From: Anaerobranca californiensis DSM 14826
GTDB lineage: Bacteria > Bacillota > Proteinivoracia > Proteinivoracales > Proteinivoracaceae
NCBI RefSeq assembly: GCF_900142275.1
Contig: NZ_FRAI01000011.1
Coordinates: 1 to 64,000, forward strand
DNA length: 64,000 nucleotides
Direction of reading: 5' to 3'
Below, in pieces: positions 42,321 to 50,901 of this stretch. The notes beneath the pieces are model-generated. The model was not told the DNA's origin. It did no database searches and saw nothing but the letters and a program-made list of their open reading frames with translations. The position numbers and the translations under genes are program-made. Each line of letters starts with the position of its first letter. Position 1 is the first letter of the stretch.

Positions 42321-44090
42321 ATGATGCGTTGGAGTTTAGAATCCCTTTATCCTTCCTTTGATTCAGAACAGTTTCAAAGGGATTTGGCACAGATTGATGA
42401 ACAAATGGAAATGATTAAAAATTGGGTTGAGGAAAATTTGCAGGATTATAATAGTCCTCAAAGGAAACTAGAAAGGATAATCCAATTAACTAGAGAATAT
42501 TATATTAAATTCTCTAGATTGATGAGTTTTACAAGTTTGTCTTTAAGTGTTAATACTAAAGATGAAAAAGCTTTATTTTATTTAGATAAGTTACAATTGA
42601 AATCCACTGAACTCACATCGGCTCAAGTAAAAATGGAAAAATGGATAGGGGGGTTAGAAAATTTAGAAGAAGTAATAGAAACCTCTCCCCTTTTAAAAGA
42701 ACATAAGTTTTACTTAAAGGAAATTGCTAAAAAAACTAAATATTTGTTATCAGAAAAAGAAGAAATAGTTATTGCTAAGATGGCTACTACAGGTTCCCAA
42801 GGATGGAGTAAACTACAGGACAAATTGGTTTCAACACTATTAGTAGATATCGAGATTAAAGGGGAAAAGAAAAAACTCCCATTACCCGTTGTTAGAAATA
42901 TGGCTTATAATAAAGACCCTGAAATTCGTAAAACTGCCTATCATGCAGAATTAAAGAGCTATGAAAAAATCGTTGAATCTTCTGCAGCTTGTTTAAATGG
43001 CATAAAAGGGGAGGTAATTACTTTAGCAAAACTTCGGGGCTACTCTTCTCCTTTAGAAAAAACTTTATTAGATTCTAGAATGGATAGAGAAACCCTTGAG
43101 GCGATGCTGGAAGGAATTAAAGAGGCTTTACCTAGTTTTCATAAGTATTATCGCCATAAAGGGAAACTTTTAGGTTATGATAATGGATTACCTTTCTTTG
43201 AAATCTTTGCACCTTTAGGGGAAGTCAATATGGAATATACTTTTGAGGAAGCTAAGGAATTTATTGTTAAGCAATTTAGAACCTTTAGTGATAAATTGGC
43301 GGATTTTACTGATATGGTTTTTGAGAAAAAGTGGATAGATGCAGAAATTCGGGAAGGAAAAAGGGGAGGAGCTTTTTGCAGTAACCTACAATCTATAAAA
43401 GAAAGTAGAATTTTAACGAACTTTTCCGGTACTTTCAGTAATGTAACCACTTTAGCCCACGAACTAGGTCATGCTTATCATGGATATTGTTTAAAGGATG
43501 AAAGTATTTTAAATACAACATATCCTATGCCTTTGGCGGAAACTGCTTCAATTTTCAATGAAGCTATAGTTATGAATGCTGCTTTAAAGGAAGCTACCGA
43601 TGAAGAAAAGCTTACTATATTAGAAACAGCGATATCCGACGCCGGTCAGGTAATTGTAGATATCTATTCTAGATACTTATTTGAGACGGAATTGTTTAAA
43701 CGGCGGGAAGAACATTCTTTATCGGTAAATGAACTCAAAGAGATTATGTTAGAAGCACAAAAAGAAGCCTATGGAAATGGTTTAGATCATAATTATTTAC
43801 ATCCATATATGTGGGTAAACAAACCCCACTACTACTATGCTGGAAGAAACTTTTATAATTTCCCTTATGCCTTTGGATTACTCTTTGCTAAAGGGATTTA
43901 TGCCCAATATCTTAAAGAAGGTAAAGATTTTGTTCCGAAATATGATCAATTGTTGGCAGTTACCGGTAAGATGAATATCAAAGATGTAGGAGCTGTCATT
44001 GGTATTGATGTAACTAGTAAAGAATTTTGGAAATCTTCCTTGGATTTAATAATCAAAGATATAGAAGACTTTATAAAACTAAGTTCTTAA
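42321..44090 (+). CDS. pepF: Oligoendopeptidase F (M3 metallopeptidase)
   Basis: Zinc peptidase of 589 residues cleaving oligopeptides of about 7-17 residues in the cytoplasm. The zinc motif is H380-E381-x-x-H384 (TLAHELGHAYHGY), with the third ligand Glu in PMPLAETASIFNEA about 25 residues later. N-terminal helical and central domains match the PepF group of M3. It complements the exported subtilase and peptide uptake in feeding amino-acid fermentation. Single gene; AGGAGG upstream; strong terminator downstream. Confidence 0.94.
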   Translation: MMRWSLESLYPSFDSEQFQRDLAQIDEQMEMIKNWVEENLQDYNSPQRKLERIIQLTREYYIKFSRLMSFTSLSLSVNTKDEKALFYLDKLQLKSTELTSAQVKMEKWIGGLENLEEVIETSPLLKEHKFYLKEIAKKTKYLLSEKEEIVIAKMATTGSQGWSKLQDKLVSTLLVDIEIKGEKKKLPLPVVRNMAYNKDPEIRKTAYHAELKSYEKIVESSAACLNGIKGEVITLAKLRGYSSPLEKTLLDSRMDRETLEAMLEGIKEALPSFHKYYRHKGKLLGYDNGLPFFEIFAPLGEVNMEYTFEEAKEFIVKQFRTFSDKLADFTDMVFEKKWIDAEIREGKRGGAFCSNLQSIKESRILTNFSGTFSNVTTLAHELGHAYHGYCLKDESILNTTYPMPLAETASIFNEAIVMNAALKEATDEEKLTILETAISDAGQVIVDIYSRYLFETELFKRREEHSLSVNELKEIMLEAQKEAYGNGLDHNYLHPYMWVNKPHYYYAGRNFYNFPYAFGLLFAKGIYAQYLKEGKDFVPKYDQLLAVTGKMNIKDVGAVIGIDVTSKEFWKSSLDLIIKDIEDFIKLSS

Positions 44091-44116
44091 AGTAAAATAC
44101 TTATCTAAAAATAATT

Positions 44117-44176
44117 AGGATGTGTATATTAAATTTTCAATACAGAATTTCTGTATAGAGTTAATATACACATCCT
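44117..44176 (+). terminator. Terminator after pepF
   Basis: A 15-bp perfect outer stem (44117-44131 with 44162-44176) with an inner TACAG/CTGTA hairpin, followed by TTTC. Confidence 0.75.
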
Positions 44177-44261
44177 TTCATTTTAGCAGATTAAACTATA
44201 GTTTAAAAATTTTAATTTACTTTTTAAAAATTATTAATTATTTTAGCAAACCATTGACAAA

Positions 44262-44380
44262 AACAAAGGTTTAATTTAAAATTTTTATTAAGGTTTTAAA
44301 AAAATAAATTTAAAATTTAAAATTTTAATTTTCAGGTGGTGAAAAGATGAAAAATAAAAATTTATATTTACAAAAGAGTA
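44262..44380 (+). pseudogene. Possible 5' end of the disrupted ABC exporter gene
   Basis: A TTGACA at 44254-44259, an AGGTGGTG ribosome site at 44333-44340, and ATG 44347 opening MKNKNLYLQKSIAK look like a genuine gene start. After about ten codons the frame runs into the structured left end of the IS200/IS605-type element and stops. The orphan ABC exporter 3' end on the far side of the element (46286-46480) has the same orientation, so both may be ends of one gene. The link is inferred. Confidence 0.35.
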
Positions 44381-44487
44381 TAGCGAAAGCCCCTTGCTTT
44401 GCAATGGGGATGAAGGCGTAAATATTTTATTAGACATTTAACATCTATCTAATATTATACTATAATAAAATTATTTATTAGTTTTGA

Positions 44488-44607
44488 CCTACGACAGCCA
44501 TTGCCAGAATACCTTCTCTTTGGACAAGAAGTTATTTTTGTTACACAATAGGATATATTTCTAAAGAAACAATACAAAAATATATAGAAAATCAAAAGAA
44601 TGTATAG
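44488..44607 (+). pseudogene. C-terminal remnant of IS200-type TnpA (Y1 transposase)
   Basis: Open frame of 39 codons after a stop, reading RIPSLWTRSYFCYTIGYIS and then KETIQKYIENQKNV. This matches the C-terminal part of IS200/IS605 TnpA proteins (LWxxSYFxxTVG…SxExIKKYIExQ). The catalytic Tyr/His part is gone. The stop overlaps the beginning of the tnpB region, as in intact elements. Confidence 0.75.
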
Positions 44608-44623
44608 AAAGGTGGTGAATATT

Positions 44624-46072
44624 TTGTCAAATTTTATATTAACTTTAAAATTAAAAACACAACCTTATCAAGGAGATATTTTAGATAAACGTTTTAATAT
44701 ATTAAGACAAATGTATAATGCCTGTTTAGGGCATTTATTAAAACAATATAAAGAAATGATAAATACCGAAGAGTATAAGTATATAGTCAACCAAGGGAAA
44801 GGGTCTACCCGAAATAAACAATTACAGGAATTAAATAATAAATATGGTTTGACAGAATATTCACTACATCGTTATATAAAACCTATGCAACATCATTTTA
44901 AAGAAAATATAGATTCTTTTACAGCACAGAAAATTGCTACAAGATGTTTTAATGCTTTTAAAAAATATATGTTTCACGAAGCAGAAAAAGTTAACTTTAA
45001 AAAATACGGTGAATTAAATTCAGTAGAAGGGAAAAGCAACAAAACTGGAATTAGATTTAAAGATAATATTTTATACTGGAATGGATTAGAAATTCCAGTA
45101 ATTATTAAAAAAAATGATATATATGCACAAGAGGCCCTTAAGAATAAAATTAAATATTGTAGAATTAAAAGAGAAATAATTAAAGGAAAATATCATTATT
45201 ATTTGCAATTAGTATTAGAAGGTGTCCCACCTTTAAAGATTAATAAAAAAACTGGTGAAATAAAAGGTAGAACTACTAATGGCAAAGTAGGTATTGACAT
45301 AGGAACCCAAACAATAGCAATATCAAGCGATTATGAAGTTAAACTTTTAGAATTAGCACCAGAAGTAGTTAATATCGATAAAGAAATTAGACGACTACAA
45401 AGATATATGGATAGAAGTAAAAGAGTTAATAATCCTAATAAGTATAATAAAGATGGGACAATTAAAAAATCTAATAAAGATAAATGGCATTTTAGTAAAA
45501 GGTATATGAAAGGAAAATACAATAGATTAGAATTATATAGAAAACAAAGGGAAATAAGAAAACAAAATCATTGCAAACTTGCAAACTATTTAATAACTTT
45601 AGGGGATGAATTTTATGTTGAAGATATGAATTTTAAAGGTCTGCAAAAAAGGGCAAAGGAAACTACTGTTAATGAAAAAACAGGAAAATATAACAGTAAG
45701 AAAAGATTTGGTAAATCATTAGCGAATAAAGCACCGAGTATGTTTTTAGCTATATTAAGCAATAAATTAAAATATCAAAACAATCAATTAATAAAAGTTA
45801 ATACAAAGGAATTAAAGGCAAGTCAATTTAATCATTTAAACTGTGAGTATAACAAAAAGAAACTTAGCCAAAGGTGGAATGACTTAAATGGTATAAAAGT
45901 GCAAAGAGATTTATATAGTGCTTTTTTGATACAACACGTTAATGATGATTTAAAGACTATAAATATTGAATTATGTAACAAAAACTTTAATAGATTTTTA
46001 GAATTTCATAATAAAGAAGTAGAAAGATTAATTAGTTGTGAATTAAAACCTCCATTAAAAAATGTAATATAA
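44624..46072 (+). CDS. TnpB-like protein of IS605 type without a complete zinc finger
   Basis: RuvC-like nuclease family protein, 482 residues from TTG 44624 (AAGGTGGTG 6-8 nt upstream; the earlier ATG at 44600 precedes the ribosome site). RuvC residues are all present: Asp225 (GIDIGTQT), Glu333 (YVEDMNF) and Asp429 (QRDLYSAFLI). The usual CxxC…CxxC finger between the last two is missing: the region reads SQFNHLNCEYNKKKLSQRW with a single Cys. I know similar finger-less relatives in other Firmicutes. It may be an RNA-guided nuclease adapted to other use, or decaying. Its codon use is more A-rich than the neighbours. Confidence 0.85.
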   Translation: MSNFILTLKLKTQPYQGDILDKRFNILRQMYNACLGHLLKQYKEMINTEEYKYIVNQGKGSTRNKQLQELNNKYGLTEYSLHRYIKPMQHHFKENIDSFTAQKIATRCFNAFKKYMFHEAEKVNFKKYGELNSVEGKSNKTGIRFKDNILYWNGLEIPVIIKKNDIYAQEALKNKIKYCRIKREIIKGKYHYYLQLVLEGVPPLKINKKTGEIKGRTTNGKVGIDIGTQTIAISSDYEVKLLELAPEVVNIDKEIRRLQRYMDRSKRVNNPNKYNKDGTIKKSNKDKWHFSKRYMKGKYNRLELYRKQREIRKQNHCKLANYLITLGDEFYVEDMNFKGLQKRAKETTVNEKTGKYNSKKRFGKSLANKAPSMFLAILSNKLKYQNNQLIKVNTKELKASQFNHLNCEYNKKKLSQRWNDLNGIKVQRDLYSAFLIQHVNDDLKTINIELCNKNFNRFLEFHNKEVERLISCELKPPLKNVI

Positions 46073-46112
46073 ATTCAAAAAATTATTTAAAAGGTTTAGA
46101 CACGAGCCTTAT

Positions 46113-46242
46113 ACTATCGTTAAGGAAAAATAATTTTCCTTGATAGTGAAAGTCTTGAGGAAGTAGATTAGTGGCTATTAAGCAGAAGTCTATGTACTCA
46201 AGAACCTGTTGGCTTTAGCCCCACAGAGTGTCAGCTTCAGGT
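46113..46242 (+). ncRNA. Candidate TnpB guide RNA / right-end structure
   Basis: Downstream of tnpB: ACTATC and AAGGAAAA (46113-46129) pair with TTTTCCTT and GATAGT (46134-46147). A second fold has AACCTG (46203-46208) pairing with CAGGTT (46237-46242) around a TTGGCTTTAGCC stem. In TnpB elements the guide RNA comprises the 3' end of the element, so this is its expected place. Not an Rfam-checked call. Confidence 0.4.
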
Positions 46243-46285
46243 TATGAAACAATACAATAGTACGAATCGGAAAAACTGATTCAAA

Positions 46286-46480
46286 CAAGCTTTAGAAAAA
46301 CTAATGGAAAACAAGACAGCTATAGTAATTGCCCATAGATTATCAACGATAAAGAATGCCGATAGAATATTGGTAATGGATGGAGGAACTATTGTAGAAG
46401 AAGGAAGCCATGAAGAACTATTAGAAAAAGAAGGTATATATGCAAAAATGTTTAAAATCCAGTTTGGTGAAGCTAGCTAA
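46286..46480 (+). pseudogene. C-terminal end of an ABC exporter (MsbA/LmrA type)
   Basis: Sixty-four in-frame codons, starting at [19 protein letters not shown] and including the H-loop ([19 protein letters not shown]) and the C-terminal [19 protein letters not shown] typical of fused exporter ATPases. Everything before the H-loop is missing; the IS200/IS605-type element ends directly upstream. Its stop overlaps that of the convergent gene by 2 nt. A clear remnant of a gene lost through insertion and deletion. Confidence 0.88.
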
Positions 46481-47685
46481 ATCCCTAAACAGTTGCCATC
46501 CCGATAAAATATAGTTGTTTCATTTTTATCTTTGACGATAGGTCCCATCCCTGTAAATTCAATTTTTTTAAAGCCTTGGGATAAAATGTATTCTTTTCCT
46601 TCATTATCTTTAGTTCGCTGAGAATCATCCCAAATTATTATTCCATCGGGAAGTAAAGAATTTACAGCGGTTTTAGCACAATTGACCCTATCCCTGCTAT
46701 CGATGACAATTATATGGTATTTTTCTCCAGTTTTTAAAATTGATTTTGGATAATCCTCTTTAGATAAATCCACATAGATTATTTTAACATTTTCTAAAGA
46801 ATGTTGTTTAATAGTATCAGCCCAGCTACTGTTATGTTCACAAGCGGTGACAGTGGCTACTTTTTTTGCCCACCAAAGGGTGCTATATCCACAGCCAAAC
46901 TCAAAAACTTTAAAGTCTTTTTTTAATCTTTTTTCTAAAAAGTCTATGGCAGGATAAGTCATCCAAGGTATAGGTTCTTCCCAGTTATTGATGGATTTTT
47001 TTGTTAAAAAACTCTTGAACCAACCTTCTTCATATAAACCGGTGTCACCAAAGAGTAAATCACCATAAATATTTAATTTTGTATAATCTAAGTTATAACT
47101 GAGAATTTCATTAGCTATATGGTATTCCCTTTCTGAGCGAATATAAAAAGAGTAAAAGGGTGTTTCCCATGGATGTTCTATTTTTTTAAGGGAAAGAGAG
47201 TGGGGGTTAGTATTAAGGAATTTTAAAAAACGATGGAATTTCCCTATTTCAATTTGGGATTTCTCTAGAGCATCATATGTTAAAATTTCAGGTAGTAACC
47301 CGTTATCTAGATTATGGTAGAGGATATCTATATTATCCTTTAATAAAATATCTATCATTTCCCGGGTTTTGTCTATATCAAAAAAAATTTGATCACCGGC
47401 AAACCGTAAGATTGCCGAAGGTTTTGTATATTTATAAGGTTCTAGCATTCTTTTGCCGGCATTTTGTTCTTTAGAAAAATAGATTTGAAGTTTAGAGTAT
47501 TTATCCTTTAAATAATTTAAGTGGTAATTAGCTCTATTTTGATATAATACCATAGTGACATTGTCAATTTCAGGTATCCCAAACACTTTATCTAGGGTAT
47601 GTTCAATTACAGGTTTATTTAAGATTTTTTTTGTTAAAAAAGGATTTTTTTCAAGATCAGCTTGTATATAAGCGACTATCGACAT
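46477..47685 (-). CDS. Nucleotidyltransferase-like/SAM-methyltransferase fusion
   Basis: A 402-residue protein. Residues 1-195 resemble SpsF/CMP-sugar cytidylyltransferases ([21 protein letters not shown]…[11 protein letters not shown], and [14 protein letters not shown]). Residues about 230-395 are a class I methyltransferase: [26 protein letters not shown] binds SAM and [30 protein letters not shown] follows. The first half lacks the standard GSTRLPGK loop ([11 protein letters not shown] in its place), so cytidylyl transfer is uncertain. It might modify and activate a surface sugar, but no glycan genes are adjacent. ATG 47685 is chosen because GGGAG lies 8 nt upstream; an ATG pair 6 codons earlier has no ribosome site. 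Confidence 0.72.
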   Translation of the reverse strand: MSIVAYIQADLEKNPFLTKKILNKPVIEHTLDKVFGIPEIDNVTMVLYQNRANYHLNYLKDKYSKLQIYFSKEQNAGKRMLEPYKYTKPSAILRFAGDQIFFDIDKTREMIDILLKDNIDILYHNLDNGLLPEILTYDALEKSQIEIGKFHRFLKFLNTNPHSLSLKKIEHPWETPFYSFYIRSEREYHIANEILSYNLDYTKLNIYGDLLFGDTGLYEEGWFKSFLTKKSINNWEEPIPWMTYPAIDFLEKRLKKDFKVFEFGCGYSTLWWAKKVATVTACEHNSSWADTIKQHSLENVKIIYVDLSKEDYPKSILKTGEKYHIIVIDSRDRVNCAKTAVNSLLPDGIIIWDDSQRTKDNEGKEYILSQGFKKIEFTGMGPIVKDKNETTIFYRDGNCLGI

Positions 47686-47757
47686 TGTAACAACTCCCAT
47701 CATTTAGGTGTTTCAAAATATATTTTAACATAAAGTTCAAAGAAAAACTAAAATTTC

Positions 47758-47787
47758 TTGCACTTCAATATATTAAAGTGATATCAT
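47758..47787 (+). promoter_or_regulatory. Promoter and palindromic operator of gdh
   Basis: TTGCAC (47758-47763), an 18-nt spacer and TATCAT (47782-47787). The spacer contains a 20-bp palindrome (47761-47780) with arms CACTT and AAGTG around an AT core, only one base pair mismatched. A repressor there would block the promoter. Confidence 0.5.
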
Positions 47788-47819
47788 AGTAATAAATTGG
47801 AAGTAAGGGAGTGTTTTTG

Positions 47820-49055
47820 GTGAAAGACAATGTTTTCCAAACAGCTCAACAACAAATTAAAAGTGCCTGTGAAAAGTTAGGGGTGGAACCTAAATTTTAC
47901 GAAGTCTTAAAGCAACCTAAAAGGGTAATGGAAGTTTCCTTTCCCGTGAAAATGGATGATGGTTCTGTCCAAGTTTTTACTGGTTACCGTTCTCAACATG
48001 ATGATACTTTAGGGCCTGCTAAAGGTGGGATTAGATTCCATCCTGATGTGACCATGGATGAAGTAAAGGCATTATCTATGTGGATGACGATGAAGTGTGC
48101 TGTAGTGGGATTACCCTTTGGTGGAGGTAAAGGTGGAGTCAAGTGCAACCCGAAAGAATTATCAATGAGGGAGTTAGAAGAAATAACCAGGGGATTTACT
48201 AGGGCAATAGCTCCTATTATCGGCAATGAAAAGGATATACCTGCCCCCGATGTCTATACCAATCAACAGGTTATGGCTTGGATGGTAGATGAATTCAGCA
48301 GGGTAAAGGGCTATACCGATTATGGTGTTGTTACAGGAAAGCCCTTAACTTTAGGGGGATCTAAAGGGAGAAATGAAGCTACAGCGAGGGGTTGTTTTAT
48401 CACTATCAGAGAAGCATTAAAAAAATTGGCAATACCGATGTCAGAAGCTAAAATAGTAATTCAAGGTTTTGGCAATGCAGGATACTATTTGGCAGAATTG
48501 ATGTATAATGCCGGGGCAAAAATCATTGGAGTAAGTGACAGTAAAGGTGGAATTTATAATAAAGATGGACTAGATCCCGTAGCTTTATTAGGAATAAAAA
48601 AAGAAAAAGGTTCAGTAATTTACGGAAATGGCCAACAATTGACCAATGAAGAATTGTTAGAGTTAGAATGTGATGTCTTAATTCCTGCGGCATTGGAAAA
48701 TGTCATTACAGAAATAAATGGAGGAAATATTAAAGGGAAAATTGTGGCAGAAGCTGCTAATGGACCTACTACAATTAAAGGTGATGAAATACTTCATCAA
48801 AGAAAAATATTAGTAATACCTGATATTTTAGCTAGTGCAGGGGGAGTAACAGTTTCCTATTTTGAATGGGTACAAAATAATATGAATTATTATTGGGATG
48901 AAGAAGAAGTTAATAGTAAATTAGAAAAAATAATGGTAGATGCCTTTGAAAAAGTTTATTTTATGCATTTAAACAAAGGGGTTTCTATGAGGGATGCTGC
49001 ATATATGGTGGCATTAGAGCGGATCATAGAAGGCTTAAAATACAGGGGAATATAA
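47820..49055 (+). CDS. gdhA: Glutamate dehydrogenase (Glu/Leu/Phe/Val family)
   Basis: Cytoplasmic hexameric enzyme of 411 residues converting glutamate to 2-oxoglutarate and ammonium. Catalytic stretches: DDTLGPAKGGIRFHP, VVGLPFGGGKGGVKCNP (catalytic Lys), KDIPAPDVYTN (Asp), and a Rossmann domain with GFGNAGYYLAELM. KPLTLGGSKGR is typical of true GdhA. The strand after GFGNAG ends in D (IGVSDSKG), suggesting NAD preference. I start at GTG 47820 because AAGGGAG lies 9 nt upstream; the earlier GTG at 47811 overlaps that site. A key catabolic enzyme for an amino-acid fermenter. Confidence 0.95.
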   Translation: MKDNVFQTAQQQIKSACEKLGVEPKFYEVLKQPKRVMEVSFPVKMDDGSVQVFTGYRSQHDDTLGPAKGGIRFHPDVTMDEVKALSMWMTMKCAVVGLPFGGGKGGVKCNPKELSMRELEEITRGFTRAIAPIIGNEKDIPAPDVYTNQQVMAWMVDEFSRVKGYTDYGVVTGKPLTLGGSKGRNEATARGCFITIREALKKLAIPMSEAKIVIQGFGNAGYYLAELMYNAGAKIIGVSDSKGGIYNKDGLDPVALLGIKKEKGSVIYGNGQQLTNEELLELECDVLIPAALENVITEINGGNIKGKIVAEAANGPTTIKGDEILHQRKILVIPDILASAGGVTVSYFEWVQNNMNYYWDEEEVNSKLEKIMVDAFEKVYFMHLNKGVSMRDAAYMVALERIIEGLKYRGI

Positions 49056-49081
49056 TATAATAAAAAAATTTTAAATAAAAG

Positions 49082-49134
49082 CAGGAATCTGTCAAAAAAG
49101 GTTGAAAATTAATACCAAGTTTTGCGACAGCCTG
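49082..49134 (+). terminator. Stem-loop after gdh
   Basis: CAGG…CTGTC…AAAA pairs with TTTT…GACAG-CCTG with small bulges, followed by TTTT. Probable terminator of gdh. Confidence 0.6.
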
Positions 49135-49141
49135 TTTTAAC

Positions 49142-49163
49142 TGACCTTAGGAAACTAAGGTCA
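49142..49163 (+). terminator. Second stem-loop between gdh and the pilin gene
   Basis: TGACCTTAG (49142-49150) pairs with CTAAGGTCA (49155-49163), loop GAAA, followed by AAATTTTT. It lies 24 nt before the pilin start codon and close to its ribosome site. Confidence 0.65.
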
Positions 49164-49186
49164 AAATTTTTAAAGGGGGGATTTAT

Positions 49187-49531
49187 GTGTTAAAAAATCA
49201 AAAAGGTTTTACTTTATTAGAAGTTCTACTAGTGATAACCCTTGTAGGAGTAATTTTAGCTATAACAGTACCTAATGTTGGCATTGGTTCAAAGAAAGCA
49301 AATGATGAACTCTGCTCAAGTGGCAAATTGATCATTGAAGCAGCTATCGAACAGTATAAACTGGTGGAAAAGGTAAGTGATTTTAATCCAGATTTGCAAG
49401 GAGAAGAAGATTTTATCGATCACTTAATAGAAAAAGGCTATCTAAAAAACAGAATAAGTTGTCCTAATGGTGGAACTTATTCTTATACAGGTGGTAAAGT
49501 ACAGTGTAGTGTATGTGGCGAAAATGATTGA
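49187..49531 (+). CDS. Orphan type IV prepilin-like protein
   Basis: A 114-residue protein with a class III signal: MLKNQKG-FTLLEVLLVITLVGVILAI, to be cut between Gly and Phe by prepilin peptidase, with Glu at +5. The soluble part is small and ends with a CPNGGTYSYTGGKVQCSVC segment that resembles a zinc-ribbon-like Cys pair, as in ComGC/GspG-like minor pilins. No pilus assembly genes are nearby, so the partner ATPase and platform protein must be elsewhere. GTG start, GGGGGG upstream. Confidence 0.88.
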   Translation: MLKNQKGFTLLEVLLVITLVGVILAITVPNVGIGSKKANDELCSSGKLIIEAAIEQYKLVEKVSDFNPDLQGEEDFIDHLIEKGYLKNRISCPNGGTYSYTGGKVQCSVCGEND

Positions 49532-49538
49532 TGGATTG

Positions 49539-49562
49539 AAGTGACCTTTTATTGGGTCACTT
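49539..49562 (+). terminator. Terminator after pilin gene
   Basis: AAGTGACC (49539-49546) pairs with GGTCACTT (49555-49562), followed by TTTG. Confidence 0.85.
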
Positions 49563-49649
49563 TTTGTATTATATTTTTTAAAATCTTATTGTAGAAATCC
49601 TTTTAGAACTGCTATAATTAAAATTGCAGTCTTAATAAAGGGTGATTAT

Positions 49650-50171
49650 ATGCTGAGAAAATTTTTGGGGAAAACTAAAGACCTTTGGAAAAAAGTAAAT
49701 AACATAAAGGATACTCCCCATGCCATTGGTTTAGGGGCAGCGGTAGGGTTAGGTTGGAACTTTATTCCTTCCTTAGGAATAGGGCCTTTTGTCTCTGTTT
49801 TTACGGCAAAATTGTTTAGAGGAAGTGGGATAGCGGCCATAACGGTAAATTTAGGTACTGGAATTTTTATTCCAATCCTTTATTCACTGAACATGGTAAC
49901 AGGGAGGTTTTTGTTAGGCCGTTGGTTTACTGCACCGGAAATTGAAAAACAAATCCAAGATTCTATTCAAGAAACCATAGATAATATTGAAATAATCAAA
50001 GAAACACCTTCTAGATTTTTCAGTTTAAGTAAAGTTACGGAATTTGGTTTTGAATTTTTCCTAGGTGGTTTATTAAACGCAGTAATTTTTGGTGTAATAC
50101 TTTATGGATTAATCTGGTTACCTAGGTTTGTTAAACAAAAATGTTTTTATAAAAAAGTAGTTAAGGACTAG
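49650..50171 (+). CDS. DUF2062 membrane protein
   Basis: A 173-residue membrane protein. The pattern TPHAIGLGAAVGLGWNFIPSLGIGPFVSVFTAKLFRGSGIAAITVNL is the core of DUF2062: a glycine-rich pair of membrane segments followed by a third, with a last segment near residues 135-160. The function of this family is unknown; it is often next to glycosyltransferases, but not here. Single gene with a bidirectional terminator after it. Confidence 0.88.
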   Translation: MLRKFLGKTKDLWKKVNNIKDTPHAIGLGAAVGLGWNFIPSLGIGPFVSVFTAKLFRGSGIAAITVNLGTGIFIPILYSLNMVTGRFLLGRWFTAPEIEKQIQDSIQETIDNIEIIKETPSRFFSLSKVTEFGFEFFLGGLLNAVIFGVILYGLIWLPRFVKQKCFYKKVVKD

Positions 50172-50190
50172 GATTTTTCCCCTAGTCCTT
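50163..50190. terminator. Bidirectional terminator
   Basis: AAGGACTAGG (50163-50172) pairs with CCTAGTCCTT (50181-50190), between two convergent genes. Confidence 0.8.
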
Positions 50191-50195
50191 AATCT

Positions 50196-50732
50196 TTAAC
50201 TGGCTTTTTTCTTTAATTTAAGTACAACTAATGCTCCAGTTAATGCTCCAATACCTATAACAGGTAATGTTAAGTTTTTAGCATTCCTTTCACTAACCCT
50301 TTCCCCTGTTGCCACTAAATCAATTTCAATACCACCATCTTTACCGGTAATTTTAACTTTTTCATCAGGTGCTTGTTTTTCATCATCACTACTTGTTGGA
50401 GCATCGACATCATTTGCCCCTTTTAAAGTAGTAATGGTAAATATAGGGTTATCTTTGTTAGCTTTTTCTTCTTCAGCGACTATTTCGTTGAATTTTTCTT
50501 CAGAAATTATCACTTCCCTTTCCATATCGAGGTACACCACTATTTTTTCATTTTCAGTGATGAAAAACATGACATAAACTTCTTTTTCTAAATGGTAAAA
50601 CTCCTTAATCCAACCCTCAATAAACTGCATATCTTTTCCATATTCTTCTTGGACAATGGTAAGGTATCTAGCTTCAGTTTCTGAATCTACTACCCTTAAC
50701 ATGGCGAATACTGAAGTGGAAAGGATCATCAA
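50196..50732 (-). CDS. Unknown protein with C-terminal membrane anchor
   Basis: A protein of about 178 residues. A short hydrophobic N-terminus (ILSTSVFAML) may be a weak or truncated signal peptide; the frame continues upstream as KGKKLFL with no ATG/GTG, and TTG 50735 is the only alternative. An acidic soluble domain follows, with strands EVYVMFFITENEKIVVYLD, an Asp/Glu/Lys-rich linker (about 105-125), a DGGIEIDLVATGERVSERN segment, and a C-terminal membrane segment NLTLPVIGIGALTGALVVLKLKKK with a basic stop-transfer. I do not recognise the family. A GAAAGGAAA…TTTCCTTTC inverted repeat (50766-50793) stands in its upstream region. Confidence 0.6.
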   Translation of the reverse strand: MMILSTSVFAMLRVVDSETEARYLTIVQEEYGKDMQFIEGWIKEFYHLEKEVYVMFFITENEKIVVYLDMEREVIISEEKFNEIVAEEEKANKDNPIFTITTLKGANDVDAPTSSDDEKQAPDEKVKITGKDGGIEIDLVATGERVSERNAKNLTLPVIGIGALTGALVVLKLKKKAS

Positions 50733-50901
50733 AAATAACTTTTTTCCTTTAGTTGCTTGTTAGACGAAAGGAAAAGTAAAAAGGTTTCCTTTCTTTGCAT
50801 AATTTTGTTATCTAATTAATAATAATTTAATGGAAATTTCGAATAGCGAAAGGATTTTCCGTAATTTTGTCGAATTAGGTATAAAAAAGGAGGTTGGTAA
50901 A

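Larger units (their letters stand above)
44381..46285 (+). mobile_element. Decayed IS200/IS605-family element
   Basis: The approximate span runs from a hairpin around 44389-44419 (CCCCTTGC pairing with GCAATGGGG) through a truncated Y1 transposase, an intact TnpB-like gene, and a structured right end with hairpins at 46113-46147 and 46203-46242. The exact termini cannot be fixed without a second copy. Only about 40 codons of tnpA survive, so self-mobility is lost. The right-end folds have the place and look of a TnpB guide (omega/re) RNA. The element sits in the remains of an ABC exporter gene. Confidence 0.7.
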
